In this document: piece by piece, positions 7,111 to 15,333 of the stretch | How the letters are laid out: the number at the start of each line of letters is the position of its first letter | Position numbering within the stretch: position 1 is the stretch's first letter | Source: Synoicihabitans lomoniglobus | GTDB taxonomy: Bacteria; Verrucomicrobiota; Verrucomicrobiia; Opitutales; Opitutaceae | Length of the DNA stretch: 64,000 nt | Assembly: GCF_029023725.1 (NCBI RefSeq) | Contig: NZ_CP119075.1 | Location: forward strand, 4,831,501 to 4,895,500 | Reading direction: 5' to 3' | The notes under the pieces: generated by a model | Databases searched by the model: none | The model's input: the letters and a program-made list of their open reading frames with translations, nothing else | What the model was told of the DNA's origin: nothing | Translations under genes and position numbers: made by a program

Positions 7111-7263
7111 ATGTCATCTTTTTCTCTAATATTCTGCGTTTCAGGATTCTCAAATTCGGGCGGTATCGACCCACACAGTGATGACTAACTCGCGCCCCTC
7201 CGGCATTTTAAAGAGATGAGTTTAAACAGTAAGGATCGATCCTTTTTGCCGCCTCAGAAACAC

Positions 7264-7893
7264 TTAACCCGCCGAAAGCTTGCTCGCCGATTCATATGAA
7301 TCGCAAAGCTGTCGCCCCAAAATAACCCCTCGCATGCTTCCTCTGGTTTTACGATCAGACCAATAAAACCCGTCCATCGATTCATAATTTGGGCAAGTGA
7401 TTTCCATCTTGAAAGCACCATGGTGAATTTCACTCCTTACGCCCTGTAATTCAATTTTGGGTTCGTTTCGATAAACCACGTGCAACCTGTATATCTCGTC
7501 GCTCTCTAGAGTGATACTATAGGCTACCGAATGCGAAATAGATTCTGGAGTGATCAGTCGTGCGGACAGCGATGATAACGTTTGGCGAACGACTAAATAG
7601 CACTGGATTGGCTCGATACCTTTTTGAGTATTCGGATCGATCCAATCAGATTTTAAGTCTATCCGCCAAGTTCCTCGAATATAGGGAATCTTAATATACC
7701 ATCCTCGCAATATAGGAAGTCGCCAAATCCAAATATTAAAGGCGACCGAGAAAGCTGCCAATACACCTACCACCAAACTGAACGGTTTTAGAAAACTCAA
7801 TGACAACACAGGTTGGCCCTGAAACCAAAGAGCGGCTAACCAAACTACAATGGTTAATCCCACAAATGATGATACGTGCAAGCGGGTGATCAT
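7264..7893 (-). CDS. cap15: CBASS effector Cap15 (two transmembrane segments plus beta-barrel)
   Basis: 209 aa. Two N-terminal membrane segments (about residues 6-25, FVGLTIVVWLAALWF, and 34-57, FSLVVGVLAAFSVAFNIW) are followed by a beta-rich domain. That domain has the recognisable Cap15 features: IRGTWRIDLKSDW, PIQCYLVVRQTL, a central ESISHSVAYS, YRLHVVYRNEP, EIHHGAFKMEI and the terminal GFYWSDRKTRG. Family knowledge: Cap15 binds the cyclic nucleotide made by its CD-NTase in the beta-barrel, then oligomerises and disrupts the inner membrane, killing the infected cell. Its ATG overlaps the last base of the CD-NTase stop codon, so they are co-translated. GC content is far below the flanking genes, indicating acquisition. 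Confidence 0.88.
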   Translation of the reverse strand: MITRLHVSSFVGLTIVVWLAALWFQGQPVLSLSFLKPFSLVVGVLAAFSVAFNIWIWRLPILRGWYIKIPYIRGTWRIDLKSDWIDPNTQKGIEPIQCYLVVRQTLSSLSARLITPESISHSVAYSITLESDEIYRLHVVYRNEPKIELQGVRSEIHHGAFKMEITCPNYESMDGFYWSDRKTRGSMRGVILGRQLCDSYESASKLSAG

Positions 7894-8798
7894 TATTTAT
7901 AACCAATAGTATCCCAACAATCACTCACGAATTGGTGGGCACTCAGCCTCGTCCAAGGTTGAATACCCCTGAATAAATACTTTAGCTCGCTGACTTCACC
8001 CCATTCGGAACACTTGTCATCATTCATTGTTTCGTTGAAAAGATGTGCTAGAACTCGCCGCATCATCTCATAGAAAGTTGTGGCTTCAAATAAAGAATTT
8101 GGAACATTCCAAACGAGACATTCACAAAGGAAGCTAGGTGCGTTTTTTGCCGATTCTACACCATTCAAGGACATCTCATTTGATAGGGATTTCAATATTC
8201 GAACCGTGCGTTTAAATCTCCTCTTGGTGGCGGTATTTTTATTGACGCCATTATTGTAGTGCTGCTCGGGCCAGTTAATTATGCTGGGCGGATCGCGGTC
8301 GTCAGGCCTCATTTCAACTCCAGACAAATAGTCGCTTGAACTCGTATATCGCCGATGTTCGAAAAAAGCAGCGACATCCGACTCTACTCGATACGAGCTG
8401 GCCTTGATATCAAAAGCTTTGCTGCCGCGAGTCACTGCAGCTCTTCCAAATTTATTGATCAACGCTTCTTCTACCTCATTTTTAAACTGCGCATAGTTGT
8501 ATTCGGTCGATGCAAAATTTCGGGTGACAGCTTCTTTGATGTTGTTATCCGGAATCTGATGGTAGAACGCATCAAAACATAGGACCCCGATATCAACATC
8601 ACTATCGCGCCTCACATTGACGCGGTTTTTATAGGACCCCTGCGTGAAAACTTTGATATCTCTCGACGAGAGTTTTGGAGATTCTTTGATCGCGCTTCTA
8701 ATCATGTTTTCGGCATTTTCAGAGCGCTCCTTCTCTGTTTGCGATGGACCTGCGGACCACGTAGAAAAAACAGATTCCCATTCGCTAATTTGTCTCAT
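7893..8798 (-). CDS. CBASS CD-NTase (cGAS/DncV-like nucleotidyltransferase)
   Basis: 301 aa. The polymerase-beta-type active site is present: QGSYKNRV at 53-60 (the G-S motif), D67 and D69 in RRDSDVDIGV, and a third acidic residue D141 in RVESDVAAFF. The remainder is the helical OAS-like C-terminal half (KRTVRILKSLSNEM..., FLCECLVWNVP). On phage infection CD-NTases make a cyclic di- or trinucleotide; the product and clade cannot be told from sight. It is the first gene of a two-gene operon with cap15, the minimal type I CBASS layout, with no cap2/cap3 ubiquitin-like genes. AT-rich with frequent AAA/ATT codons, unlike the neighbours. Confidence 0.9.
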   Translation of the reverse strand: MRQISEWESVFSTWSAGPSQTEKERSENAENMIRSAIKESPKLSSRDIKVFTQGSYKNRVNVRRDSDVDIGVLCFDAFYHQIPDNNIKEAVTRNFASTEYNYAQFKNEVEEALINKFGRAAVTRGSKAFDIKASSYRVESDVAAFFEHRRYTSSSDYLSGVEMRPDDRDPPSIINWPEQHYNNGVNKNTATKRRFKRTVRILKSLSNEMSLNGVESAKNAPSFLCECLVWNVPNSLFEATTFYEMMRRVLAHLFNETMNDDKCSEWGEVSELKYLFRGIQPWTRLSAHQFVSDCWDTIGYK

Positions 8799-8809
8799 GT
8801 CGGGGTGGA

Positions 8810-8838
8810 TTTATATTGGTAGCGATTGTTCGATACAA
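8810..8838 (-). promoter_or_regulatory. Probable promoter of the CBASS operon
   Basis: On the minus strand TTGTAT (8838-8833) and TATAAA (8815-8810) are separated by exactly 17 bases, a good sigma-70 match. Only 11 bases separate the -10 element from the ATG of the CD-NTase, so the transcript should start within a few bases of the start codon (leaderless or nearly so). No Shine-Dalgarno sequence is present in that stretch. Confidence 0.5.
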
Positions 8839-8940
8839 GTGTTATTCGGCATCGTGCCAAGCGAAGTGCAACACGTGGGCTAAAGGCCTGAAGACGGCGC
8901 CAGCTGCTTGCAGTTTGGCTCCGGCAAGGCCGGAAGACCG

Positions 8941-8985
8941 AGGGGGCAAAAAGGGTCAAGGGGGCAAAAAGGGTCAGGTTTAAAC
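8941..8985. repeat. Tandem repeat, 2 x 18 bp (AGGGGGCAAAAAGGGTCA) ending GGTTTAAAC
   Basis: Two perfect copies (8941-8958, 8959-8976) followed by GGTTTAAAC. The same 3' ending closes the array at 9311-9385, although the unit sequence differs. Confidence 0.9.
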
Positions 8986-9132
8986 AATTGTAGTTTGTGG
9001 ATTCCGGGTGAACTGGAGCGTATGCACCGAGGGAAATCGCTTAGCCTCTTGAGTGATTCGGTAATCCGGCCAGAACAGGGCCGCTCAATGGTGTCATGTC
9101 CCGATCTCCTTCGCTTGCTTCGGTGGACTCTG

Positions 9133-9190
9133 GGAGGGAGAAAAGGGGTCGGAGGGAGAAAAGGGGGTCGGGCTTTGGGGTTTGGGGTTC
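9133..9190. repeat. Tandem repeat, 2 x 18-19 bp (GGAGGGAGAAAAGGGGTC) ending GGGCTTTGGGGTTTGGGG
   Basis: Two copies (9133-9150 and 9151-9169, the second with one extra G). The 3' ending matches, on the opposite strand, the boundary of both 221-bp repeat copies (CCCCAAACCCCAAAGCC). This links the arrays on both sides of the CBASS operon. Confidence 0.9.
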
Positions 9191-9310
9191 AGTCGGAACA
9201 ACCGTGCAACACGCAGTGGCCGAGCTGGAGCTCGGCGTTCCCAGCCGAGGGCGGGGGCGATCCGACGGGGTCATGTCGTCACTTTGTCACCACGAATAGG
9301 GGGAGAAAAG

Positions 9311-9385
9311 AGACAGCAAAACGGGTCAAGACAGCAAAACGAGACAGCAAAACGGGTCAGACAGCAAAACGGGTCAGGTTTAAAC
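9311..9385. repeat. Tandem repeat, 4 units of AGACAGCAAAACGGGTCA ending GGTTTAAAC
   Basis: Units at 9311-9328, 9329-9341 (truncated after AACG), 9342-9359 and 9360-9376, followed by GGTTTAAAC and then a T-run. One unit has lost its GGTCA end, showing that copy gain and loss have happened inside the array. Confidence 0.9.
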
Positions 9386-9587
9386 TCTTGTGGTTTTTTT
9401 GATTCGAACGAGGCCCCGTTAGCCGACTTCCGTGTGGAAGACTACGTGTGCATGCTTTGAGGCACGTAATTCCTCGCGATGGGAGGATCGTTCGCGTTGA
9501 CTTCGTGGCACTGGCCAACTGCCGCGGCGTCGCTTCGCGCCACCGCGTTTTCTCTTCGAAACGCAATCCCCCGTCCCCTTGTTCGCC

Positions 9588-10679
9588 ATGTTCGTTGTCA
9601 CTAATCGTGAGGTCTTCCCGACCAAAACCGGCCTCAATGCCTTCGGTTCCACCCCCAGTTGCTCCGGCCCGCTGGAGCTCCGTCTCGCCGAGGCCAAAAA
9701 ATCCCGCGATCGCTGGAAGATCGATATCCTGCCCGACCAGGTCACCGCCGCCATGGCCGCCGAGAGCGGCCTCGATGTGTCCGGCCCCGAGCCCGTCTAT
9801 ACCAGCCGCTACGTCGCGGCCAAACTGCTGGCCCGCATCAATCCCAAGTTGTCCGGCGGCCGCGGCAAGGGCCGCAACTTCGTGCTGTTCGTGCATGGTT
9901 TTAACAACGACCTGAAATCCGCCCTCGATCGCGCGTGGCGTTTCGAAAAAACCTACCAAGTCGAGGTGCTCGTGTTTTCCTGGCCAGCCAACGGCGGCGG
10001 GGCCAAGGGCGTCGCCAGTTACCTCAGCGACAAGGCCGATGCGCAGGCATCCGTCGGCGCGTTGGGTCGCGTGCTCGGCAAGCTGCAAAGCATCATGGCC
10101 GAGGTGCATGCCACTCACGAACAACGGGTCGAGGAACTCGCCAATCGCCGCCACCCGGATGATGACGAGGCCTGGCGCACGTTCTTCACCGAACAGGCGG
10201 AGAAGAGCTGTCCTTTCACCGTCAATCTCGTGCTCCACAGCATGGGCAATTATCTCTTCAAAAAGATGCTGGAAACGTCGGTGTTTCGGTCCGCCCAACC
10301 CATCTTCGACAATGTGGTATTGGTCGCCGCCGACACCAATACCGCCGACCACGCGGAGTGGGTTGAAAACATCGCCGCCCGTCGCCGGGTGTTCGTCACC
10401 CTCAACGAACACGACATCGCGCTGGCGGCATCCCGCCTCAAGATGGGTGAGCGCCAAAAGGCCCGGCTCGGCCACTACGTGTTTGAGCTCAACGCGAGCA
10501 ACGCGTCCTACGTCAACTTCACCGACGCCGCACATGTCGCGCGCTCGCACGCCTACTTCGAGGGCAAGCCGACCCGCAACCCATCCGTGAAGGCGTTTTT
10601 CGACGCCGCGTTCAACGGACTCGCCGCCGAACAAGCCCTCCCCTACGACGCCGCCCGCAACCTCTACCAAGTGAGCTGA
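9588..10679 (+). CDS. DUF900-type alpha/beta hydrolase
   Basis: 363 aa from the ATG at 9588 (MFVVTNREV; an ATG 9 bases earlier is possible). The alpha/beta-hydrolase features are FVLFVHGFNN (oxyanion strand and turn), the nucleophile elbow LVLHSMGNYLF and acidic/His residues towards the C-terminus. The arrangement of VHGFN followed by EVLVFSWPANG is typical of the DUF900 family of bacterial hydrolases of unknown substrate. No signal peptide is seen, so it is probably cytoplasmic. It stands alone between the repeat region and a convergent phosphatase gene. Confidence 0.8.
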   Translation: MFVVTNREVFPTKTGLNAFGSTPSCSGPLELRLAEAKKSRDRWKIDILPDQVTAAMAAESGLDVSGPEPVYTSRYVAAKLLARINPKLSGGRGKGRNFVLFVHGFNNDLKSALDRAWRFEKTYQVEVLVFSWPANGGGAKGVASYLSDKADAQASVGALGRVLGKLQSIMAEVHATHEQRVEELANRRHPDDDEAWRTFFTEQAEKSCPFTVNLVLHSMGNYLFKKMLETSVFRSAQPIFDNVVLVAADTNTADHAEWVENIAARRRVFVTLNEHDIALAASRLKMGERQKARLGHYVFELNASNASYVNFTDAAHVARSHAYFEGKPTRNPSVKAFFDAAFNGLAAEQALPYDAARNLYQVS

Positions 10680-10711
10680 ACGCGCGCGGCGCGCCCGCCC
10701 ACCCTGCCTCC

Positions 10712-12376
10712 TCAGCGCTCGAAGATCGGTAACGGTCCTTCGAACGCGCCGGCGGGCTCGTTGATTTTGAGCAGAGCTGAAATCGTCGGCGCGATCTGCG
10801 TGATGGCGACCCGCTCATAGATCTCCGCACCAGCCGCGATGCCCGGACCAGAAATCAAAAACGGGGCATGCGTGTCATACGAAAACGGTTGGCTGTGGCT
10901 CGCCCCACCCCGGTCGTAGCCGAAGACCGATCCCGGCGTGAACAGTGTCAGCACATCCCCCGAGCGGATGGCGTGCGTGCCGCGGCGCATAAGAGCCCGG
11001 TAGCCGTCGTGGGCCGCGCTTTCCGCCAACTCCGCCGCCGTGACCACATCGATCACCCCGTCCTGCTCCAACAGGTAGTCGCGCAGAAACTCGCTGACCT
11101 CCTCCAGCTCTTCGCCCGCGGCGCGAATGGCGGGTCGATCCAGCACCACGTTGCCCTTGTAGTCCGCCAGCACCCACGATGCGGCAGAGACCGACGGGTA
11201 GTGCGCCGTCAGCGCTTTTTCGACGCCGGTCCGGAAGGTTTTTTTGTTCAACGTGCGGGCGGAGGCCATGCCGCGCGAACGCAGGAAAGCCGAATTAAAC
11301 GCCACGCCGTGATCGGACGTGAGAAACACCACGGTATGCTCGAGCCCCACCGTGCGGTCGATCGTGTCCAGCAGTTGCGCGAGGTCGTCGTCGAGCCGCC
11401 GGTAGGTGTCCTCGACCTCCAGGGAGGTGGGGCCAAAACGATGGCCGATGTAATCCGTGGAGGAGAAACTGACGGCGAGCACATCCGGCACGTCGTCGCG
11501 CCCCAGGGTGGTGTGTTCCAGCGCGGCTTGGGCGAGTTCACGCACGGCGACATTGCCCCATGGCGACGTGGCAAAGGGTTTGAAATGATCCTTGTCGCCC
11601 TCGCTACTCAGCGCGATGGCGCGGGCGATGTCGTGGGGAAACACCGGCGCGGTTTCGCCCGGCAGGGGCTCTTCGAACGGGTTGTCGTCGGGTAGGCTTT
11701 CGGTGTAGGTTGCAGCCGCATCGCGCAGGGTCCACGGGGTGGCGGCCAGTTCGGCGACCCGCCCGCCCTCGTTGTAGGCCTGCACCCAGTCCGGAAGCGA
11801 CTTGGCGTAATACGATGATGTCACAAACCGGCCCGAGGTCACATCCATCCAGTAGGCGGCGTCCGCAAAATGGCCGCCGGGTAGCACGCTGGCGCGATCC
11901 TTCAGGCTGATTGCGATCACCTGCGCCCGCTCATTGGTGGCGAGTTTGAGTTCGTCGCCGACCGTCGTAACCAGCAGCCGATGCGGCGAGCGTTGGCCGT
12001 CCGCCGCCGTCGTGCCCACCGACGACACGCTGTCATCCTCCACACAATACACCTCCCGGCCCAGTTCACGGTCGAAGAATTCGTTGTTGGCGATGCCGGA
12101 GACCGCCGGATAAGCGCCCGACCAAATCGCCGCGTGACCGGGTCCGGTGGACGTGGGCACGTAGTTGTAGTGCATCGAGCGGAATTGCGTGCCCTCACGC
12201 TGCAGGCGCTTGAAACCCTCTTCGCCAAACGCCTCGGCAAACCGCGTCAGATAGTCGTAACGCATCTGGTCGACCACGATGCCGACGACCAAACGCGGGC
12301 GGGTCGGAGCTGCGGCGCTCAGGACCTGAGGGGATAAAATGCCAAAAAGGAAGAGGCTTAAACCGGTGCGGATCAT
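10712..12376 (-). CDS. Secreted PafA-like alkaline phosphatase family protein
   Basis: 554 aa from the ATG at 12376, which gives a clear signal peptide (MIRTGLSLFLFGILSPQVLSAAA); the longer frame to 12454 adds non-signal residues. Alkaline-phosphatase superfamily marks: VVGIVVDQMRYDYL (first metal Asp), the nucleophile Thr in YVPTSTGPGHAA, YIGHRFGP (Asp/His metal ligands) and VFLTSDHGV. The C-terminal HAPFLISGPGI completes the metal site. This order and the GPGHAA block match the PafA/nucleotide pyrophosphatase group, which releases phosphate from monoesters in the periplasm. It is transcribed alone. Confidence 0.87.
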   Translation of the reverse strand: MIRTGLSLFLFGILSPQVLSAAAPTRPRLVVGIVVDQMRYDYLTRFAEAFGEEGFKRLQREGTQFRSMHYNYVPTSTGPGHAAIWSGAYPAVSGIANNEFFDRELGREVYCVEDDSVSSVGTTAADGQRSPHRLLVTTVGDELKLATNERAQVIAISLKDRASVLPGGHFADAAYWMDVTSGRFVTSSYYAKSLPDWVQAYNEGGRVAELAATPWTLRDAAATYTESLPDDNPFEEPLPGETAPVFPHDIARAIALSSEGDKDHFKPFATSPWGNVAVRELAQAALEHTTLGRDDVPDVLAVSFSSTDYIGHRFGPTSLEVEDTYRRLDDDLAQLLDTIDRTVGLEHTVVFLTSDHGVAFNSAFLRSRGMASARTLNKKTFRTGVEKALTAHYPSVSAASWVLADYKGNVVLDRPAIRAAGEELEEVSEFLRDYLLEQDGVIDVVTAAELAESAAHDGYRALMRRGTHAIRSGDVLTLFTPGSVFGYDRGGASHSQPFSYDTHAPFLISGPGIAAGAEIYERVAITQIAPTISALLKINEPAGAFEGPLPIFER

Positions 12377-12574
12377 GGGAAAATCATTCGGGTAAAATCT
12401 GACGTAAACCCCCACCTTTTTCAGCTTTCCGATCGAAGCGAGCGAGATGCACACTGAACGCTCTCAAGCGCGATATCGTAACCTGTTCGTGCGGTATCTG
12501 TCACTCGCTTCGCTCCATACGCGACCCAACGGTTCTGATCGACTGCACAAACCGGGCGAACAAACTGCGCGGCC

Positions 12575-14089
12575 ATGCCTGTCACATCCGCTCAACGCTC
12601 TGCTGGTTTGCTGGTGGTGGCGGCGCTGTTTTGGAGCACGGGCGGACTGCTCATCAAACACATCGATTGGCCGCCGTTGGCGGTGGCCGGCGGCCGGGGC
12701 CTTTTCGCCGCGTTGTTTTTGATCGTCGCGGGTCGCCGCTGGAGCCTGCGTTGGACGCGGGTGCAGTGGATCGGAGCCGCCTGCTACGCCACCTGCACGG
12801 TCGCGTTTTGCGCCGCGACCAAACTCACCACCGCCGCCAACGCCATCCTGCTCCAATACACCGCGCCGGTGTGGATCGCTTTGTTCGGTGCCTGGTTCTT
12901 GGGGGAGCGGGCGACCCGGCTCGACTGGGCCACGATCGTAGCGGTGCTGGGCGGCATGGTGGTGTTCTTGGCCAATGGGCTGTCGGTCGGCCACCTGCTC
13001 GGCGACACTCTGGGTTTGATCGCCGGCCTGGGCTTCGCGGCGATGACCATCGCGCTGCGTTACCAGAAAGATGCGTCGCCTCTGGACTGCATTATTCTGG
13101 GCAACCTGTTGGCGTTTGTCGTGGGGCTGCCGTGGATCGTCGATGCACCGGCGTTGAGTGGATCGGGAGCCCTCGCGCTGGTCACCCTCGGCGTGGTGCA
13201 GCTCGGTATCCCGTATTTGATGTATGCCTACGCGATCCGTCACGTGACCGCGTTGCAGGCGGTGCTCATTCCCGTGATCGAGCCCCTCCTCAATCCCGTG
13301 TGGGTATTGCTCGCGCTCGGCGAAAAACCCACGCCCCTCGCGTTGGTGGGCGGTGCCATCGTGCTAGCCGCCGTGACGGGCCGGTCGTTGTTCAACCTGT
13401 CCCGGCGCACCGCTCGCCGGCCGGACGTGCGCGAGACCGTGGTGCTGCTGCATGGGCTCGGCCTGGGAGGTTGGGCGATGGCGCGGCTCGCCCGGTCTTT
13501 GCGCGCGGACGACTACCGGGTCATCAATCTGACGTATCGCTCGCGCAGCATGCCAGTGGAGCAAATCGGCGCGGAATGGCTGCCCGCCCAACTCCGCCGC
13601 CACGGGATCGATCCGCAAGACCCCGCCGTGGCGCTGCACTGCGTCACCCATTCCATGGGTGGCCTGGTCGTGCGCCGGTGGTTGCAGCAACACGGTGCCC
13701 CGACCGCGCTCCGTCGCGTCGTCATGATTGCCCCACCCAATCACGGCACCGCCCTGGTCGATCGCATCGGTCACTGGCTGCCCTTTCGGTGGTTTACGGG
13801 CGTCAACGGCCGCCGACTCGGCACCGGTCCCCATGACGTCCCCGCCCGACTGGGGCCGTGGCCCGCCGGACCCGAGTTGGGCATCATCGCGGGCGACATG
13901 AATCTGAATCCGTGGCTCGCATCGCTCACGGGCCATCCTGGTGACGGCAAAGTCACGATCGCCTCGACGCGACTCGACGGCATGCACGATCACATCGTGC
14001 TGCCCCACTCGCACACGTGGCTGCAATACCGCCGCGAACCGATCGCCCAAGTCCACACGTTCCTACGTCACGGCCGGTTTGCGCAGTAG
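12575..14089 (+). CDS. DMT-superfamily (EamA) transporter fused to an alpha/beta hydrolase
   Basis: 504 aa. Residues 1 to about 280 are a ten-segment EamA/RhaT-type drug/metabolite transporter with two EamA halves (FWSTGGLLIKHIDWPP..., then LGDTLGLIAGLGFAAMTIALRY...). From about residue 287 the chain continues in frame into an alpha/beta hydrolase. H293 lies in VVLLHGLGLGGWA, Ser360 in the nucleophile elbow THSMGGLVV, APPNHGTALVDR follows, and the C-terminal DGMHDHIVLPHSHT supplies Asp/His candidates. The hydrolase resembles triacylglycerol lipase-like proteins of about 200 aa that normally stand alone. No stop or frameshift separates the parts; if the tenth TM ends inside, the hydrolase would lie in the cytoplasm. 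Substrate unknown. Confidence 0.85.
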   Translation: MPVTSAQRSAGLLVVAALFWSTGGLLIKHIDWPPLAVAGGRGLFAALFLIVAGRRWSLRWTRVQWIGAACYATCTVAFCAATKLTTAANAILLQYTAPVWIALFGAWFLGERATRLDWATIVAVLGGMVVFLANGLSVGHLLGDTLGLIAGLGFAAMTIALRYQKDASPLDCIILGNLLAFVVGLPWIVDAPALSGSGALALVTLGVVQLGIPYLMYAYAIRHVTALQAVLIPVIEPLLNPVWVLLALGEKPTPLALVGGAIVLAAVTGRSLFNLSRRTARRPDVRETVVLLHGLGLGGWAMARLARSLRADDYRVINLTYRSRSMPVEQIGAEWLPAQLRRHGIDPQDPAVALHCVTHSMGGLVVRRWLQQHGAPTALRRVVMIAPPNHGTALVDRIGHWLPFRWFTGVNGRRLGTGPHDVPARLGPWPAGPELGIIAGDMNLNPWLASLTGHPGDGKVTIASTRLDGMHDHIVLPHSHTWLQYRREPIAQVHTFLRHGRFAQ

Positions 14090-14104
14090 CTCACCGCCCC
14101 CTCT

Positions 14105-14163
14105 TTCTCGTTCTCGTTCTCGTTCTCGTTCTCGTTCTCGTTCTCGTTCTCGTTCTCGTTCTC
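14105..14163. repeat. Hexanucleotide microsatellite (TTCTCG)9-10
   Basis: Nine perfect copies (14105-14158) plus TTCTC, starting 16 bases after the stop of the transporter/hydrolase fusion. Such a run is prone to slippage. It lies between convergent genes, so a direct coding effect is unlikely unless it affects mRNA ends. Confidence 0.95.
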
Positions 14164-14234
14164 CTACCAACCCTAAACGCGATCCGTCCTCCCGGAGATA
14201 AAGAGGAAAGAGAAAGACGAAAGATGAGCCAGAT

Positions 14235-15203
14235 TTACGCCGAGGAAGCGGGTCGCATCTGCAGCAGCACGTTGGCGATCAGGATCAGGCCACCCCCAAT
14301 CAAGAGATTACCGGACAATGATTCGTTGGCGTAGTTGATGCCCGCCCACACCGAAAACAACCCCGGCAAGACCAGCGACGCACTCGAGCTGAACACGGGC
14401 TCCGCGCAATACAACAGGCCCGCCTCCGTCGAGGTGATTCGCGGCTGCCATTTGTTCATCAACAGGAATGCGCCGAGGGTGCAAAATACCGTGAGCGCCA
14501 ACGTGAAGCCCCACCACGGCAACGAGCTCAGCGGTGCGATCAACGCCGCCGCCGAGGGCGCGGTGCCGACCGCCAAAGCCCCGAACACCACTCCCTCCAC
14601 GAGAAACATGACAAACGTGAGCGGCAGCACCCGGTTGAACGCAAACTCCGCCCGCTCCAGGGTCAAAATCTGGCCCATGAAAAACACCGAGGCCAACAGC
14701 GTTTCCGCTTCCCCGCGTCCCAATCGCAAAGCGTGCCAGTCGAACTGCCCCAACACCGCCACCCCCGCCAACACCAGCATCGTGCACAGCCACACCCTCG
14801 CCCCTGGATTGCGCCACGAACGCACCGCTATCCACATGGGTATGAGAATGGCGTAAAACTGCGACAGGAACGCCGAGGTCGAGGCCGCCGTGAACTGCAG
14901 CCCGTCGGCCTGAAACAACATGCCGGCCGAGGCGAACAGCCCCATCATCAGACCTTGTTTCCATTCCAATCGCGTGATCCCGCGCAGCGTCCGCCCCAGT
15001 GCCACCGCGAGCACCAGCGCCGCCAACACGAAACGCGGCATCACCATCATGGTCGTGTAGAACCACGTGCTCGCATCCGGCGCGCCGCGTTCGGCCAGTT
15101 GGCCGGCGCCTTTCATGAGCGGAAAGCTCAACCCCCAGAACGTGGTGGCGAGCAACAGCATGAGGATGGCGCGGCGGCGCACGGGCGGGTCGGGAAATGG
15201 CAT
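14235..15203 (-). CDS. EamA-family (DMT) membrane transporter
   Basis: 322 aa from the ATG at 15203 (MPFPDPPVRRRAILMLL). The frame is open 56 codons further upstream, but those residues are Gly/Arg-rich and would precede the first membrane segment of a family that normally starts right before it. Ten hydrophobic segments in two EamA halves are seen, beginning LLLATTFWGLSFPLMKGAG and, in the second half, ending near LLIGGGLILIANVLLQM. The EAGLLYCAEPVFSSS block is the usual conserved signature. Probable metabolite exporter; substrate unknown. Divergent from the polyphosphate enzyme gene. Confidence 0.88.
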   Translation of the reverse strand: MPFPDPPVRRRAILMLLLATTFWGLSFPLMKGAGQLAERGAPDASTWFYTTMMVMPRFVLAALVLAVALGRTLRGITRLEWKQGLMMGLFASAGMLFQADGLQFTAASTSAFLSQFYAILIPMWIAVRSWRNPGARVWLCTMLVLAGVAVLGQFDWHALRLGRGEAETLLASVFFMGQILTLERAEFAFNRVLPLTFVMFLVEGVVFGALAVGTAPSAAALIAPLSSLPWWGFTLALTVFCTLGAFLLMNKWQPRITSTEAGLLYCAEPVFSSSASLVLPGLFSVWAGINYANESLSGNLLIGGGLILIANVLLQMRPASSA

Positions 15204-15333
15204 CGGAGAAATCGCGACCGTAGGTTCCGTCCTCCCACCTCCAAGGCAATACGCCACTGTGCGGCCCAAAAGCCACCCCCAGTGTCGTCCGGAGCTCGAC
15301 ACTCCCGGCCTCACTCCACCACGCTTCGCCGCC

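Larger units (their letters stand above)
6618..7263. other. Gene-free 646-bp repeat region
   Basis: The apparent reading frames here (for example 6746-7174 and 6774-7112, minus) are translations of tandem repeats with G-x-R-N-G periodicity and are not believable genes. The stretch holds three 13-base tandem units, copy B of the 221-bp repeat, a ten-unit hairpin array and about 150 bases of plain AT-rich DNA next to the CBASS genes. Confidence 0.85.
8839..9587. other. Gene-free 749-bp repeat region
   Basis: No credible gene: the frame at 8908-9402 is made of repeats (RGQKGSRGQKGS and similar). It contains three short tandem arrays. Between them at 9210-9260 lies a GC-rich stretch (GCCGAGCTGGAGCTCGGCG and following) that itself can fold, through the inverted GCCGAGCT/AGCTCGGC arms. 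It reaches the DUF900 gene. Confidence 0.8.

Noticed and set aside
6746..7174. Reading frames with G-x-R-N-G-V-W repeats on the minus strand (6746-7174, 6774-7112)
   Set aside because: They are translations of the tandem hairpin array and the 221-bp repeat; composition and periodicity follow the DNA repeat.
8908..9402. 164-codon frame on the plus strand
   Set aside because: Built from the short tandem arrays (RGQKGS, TAKRVKTAKRD); no domain, no ribosome-binding site.
15067..15333. Upstream extension of the polyphosphate enzyme gene to 15067
   Set aside because: The added residues overlap the divergent transporter gene and do not resemble PPK2 proteins; the ATG at 15334 fits the family.
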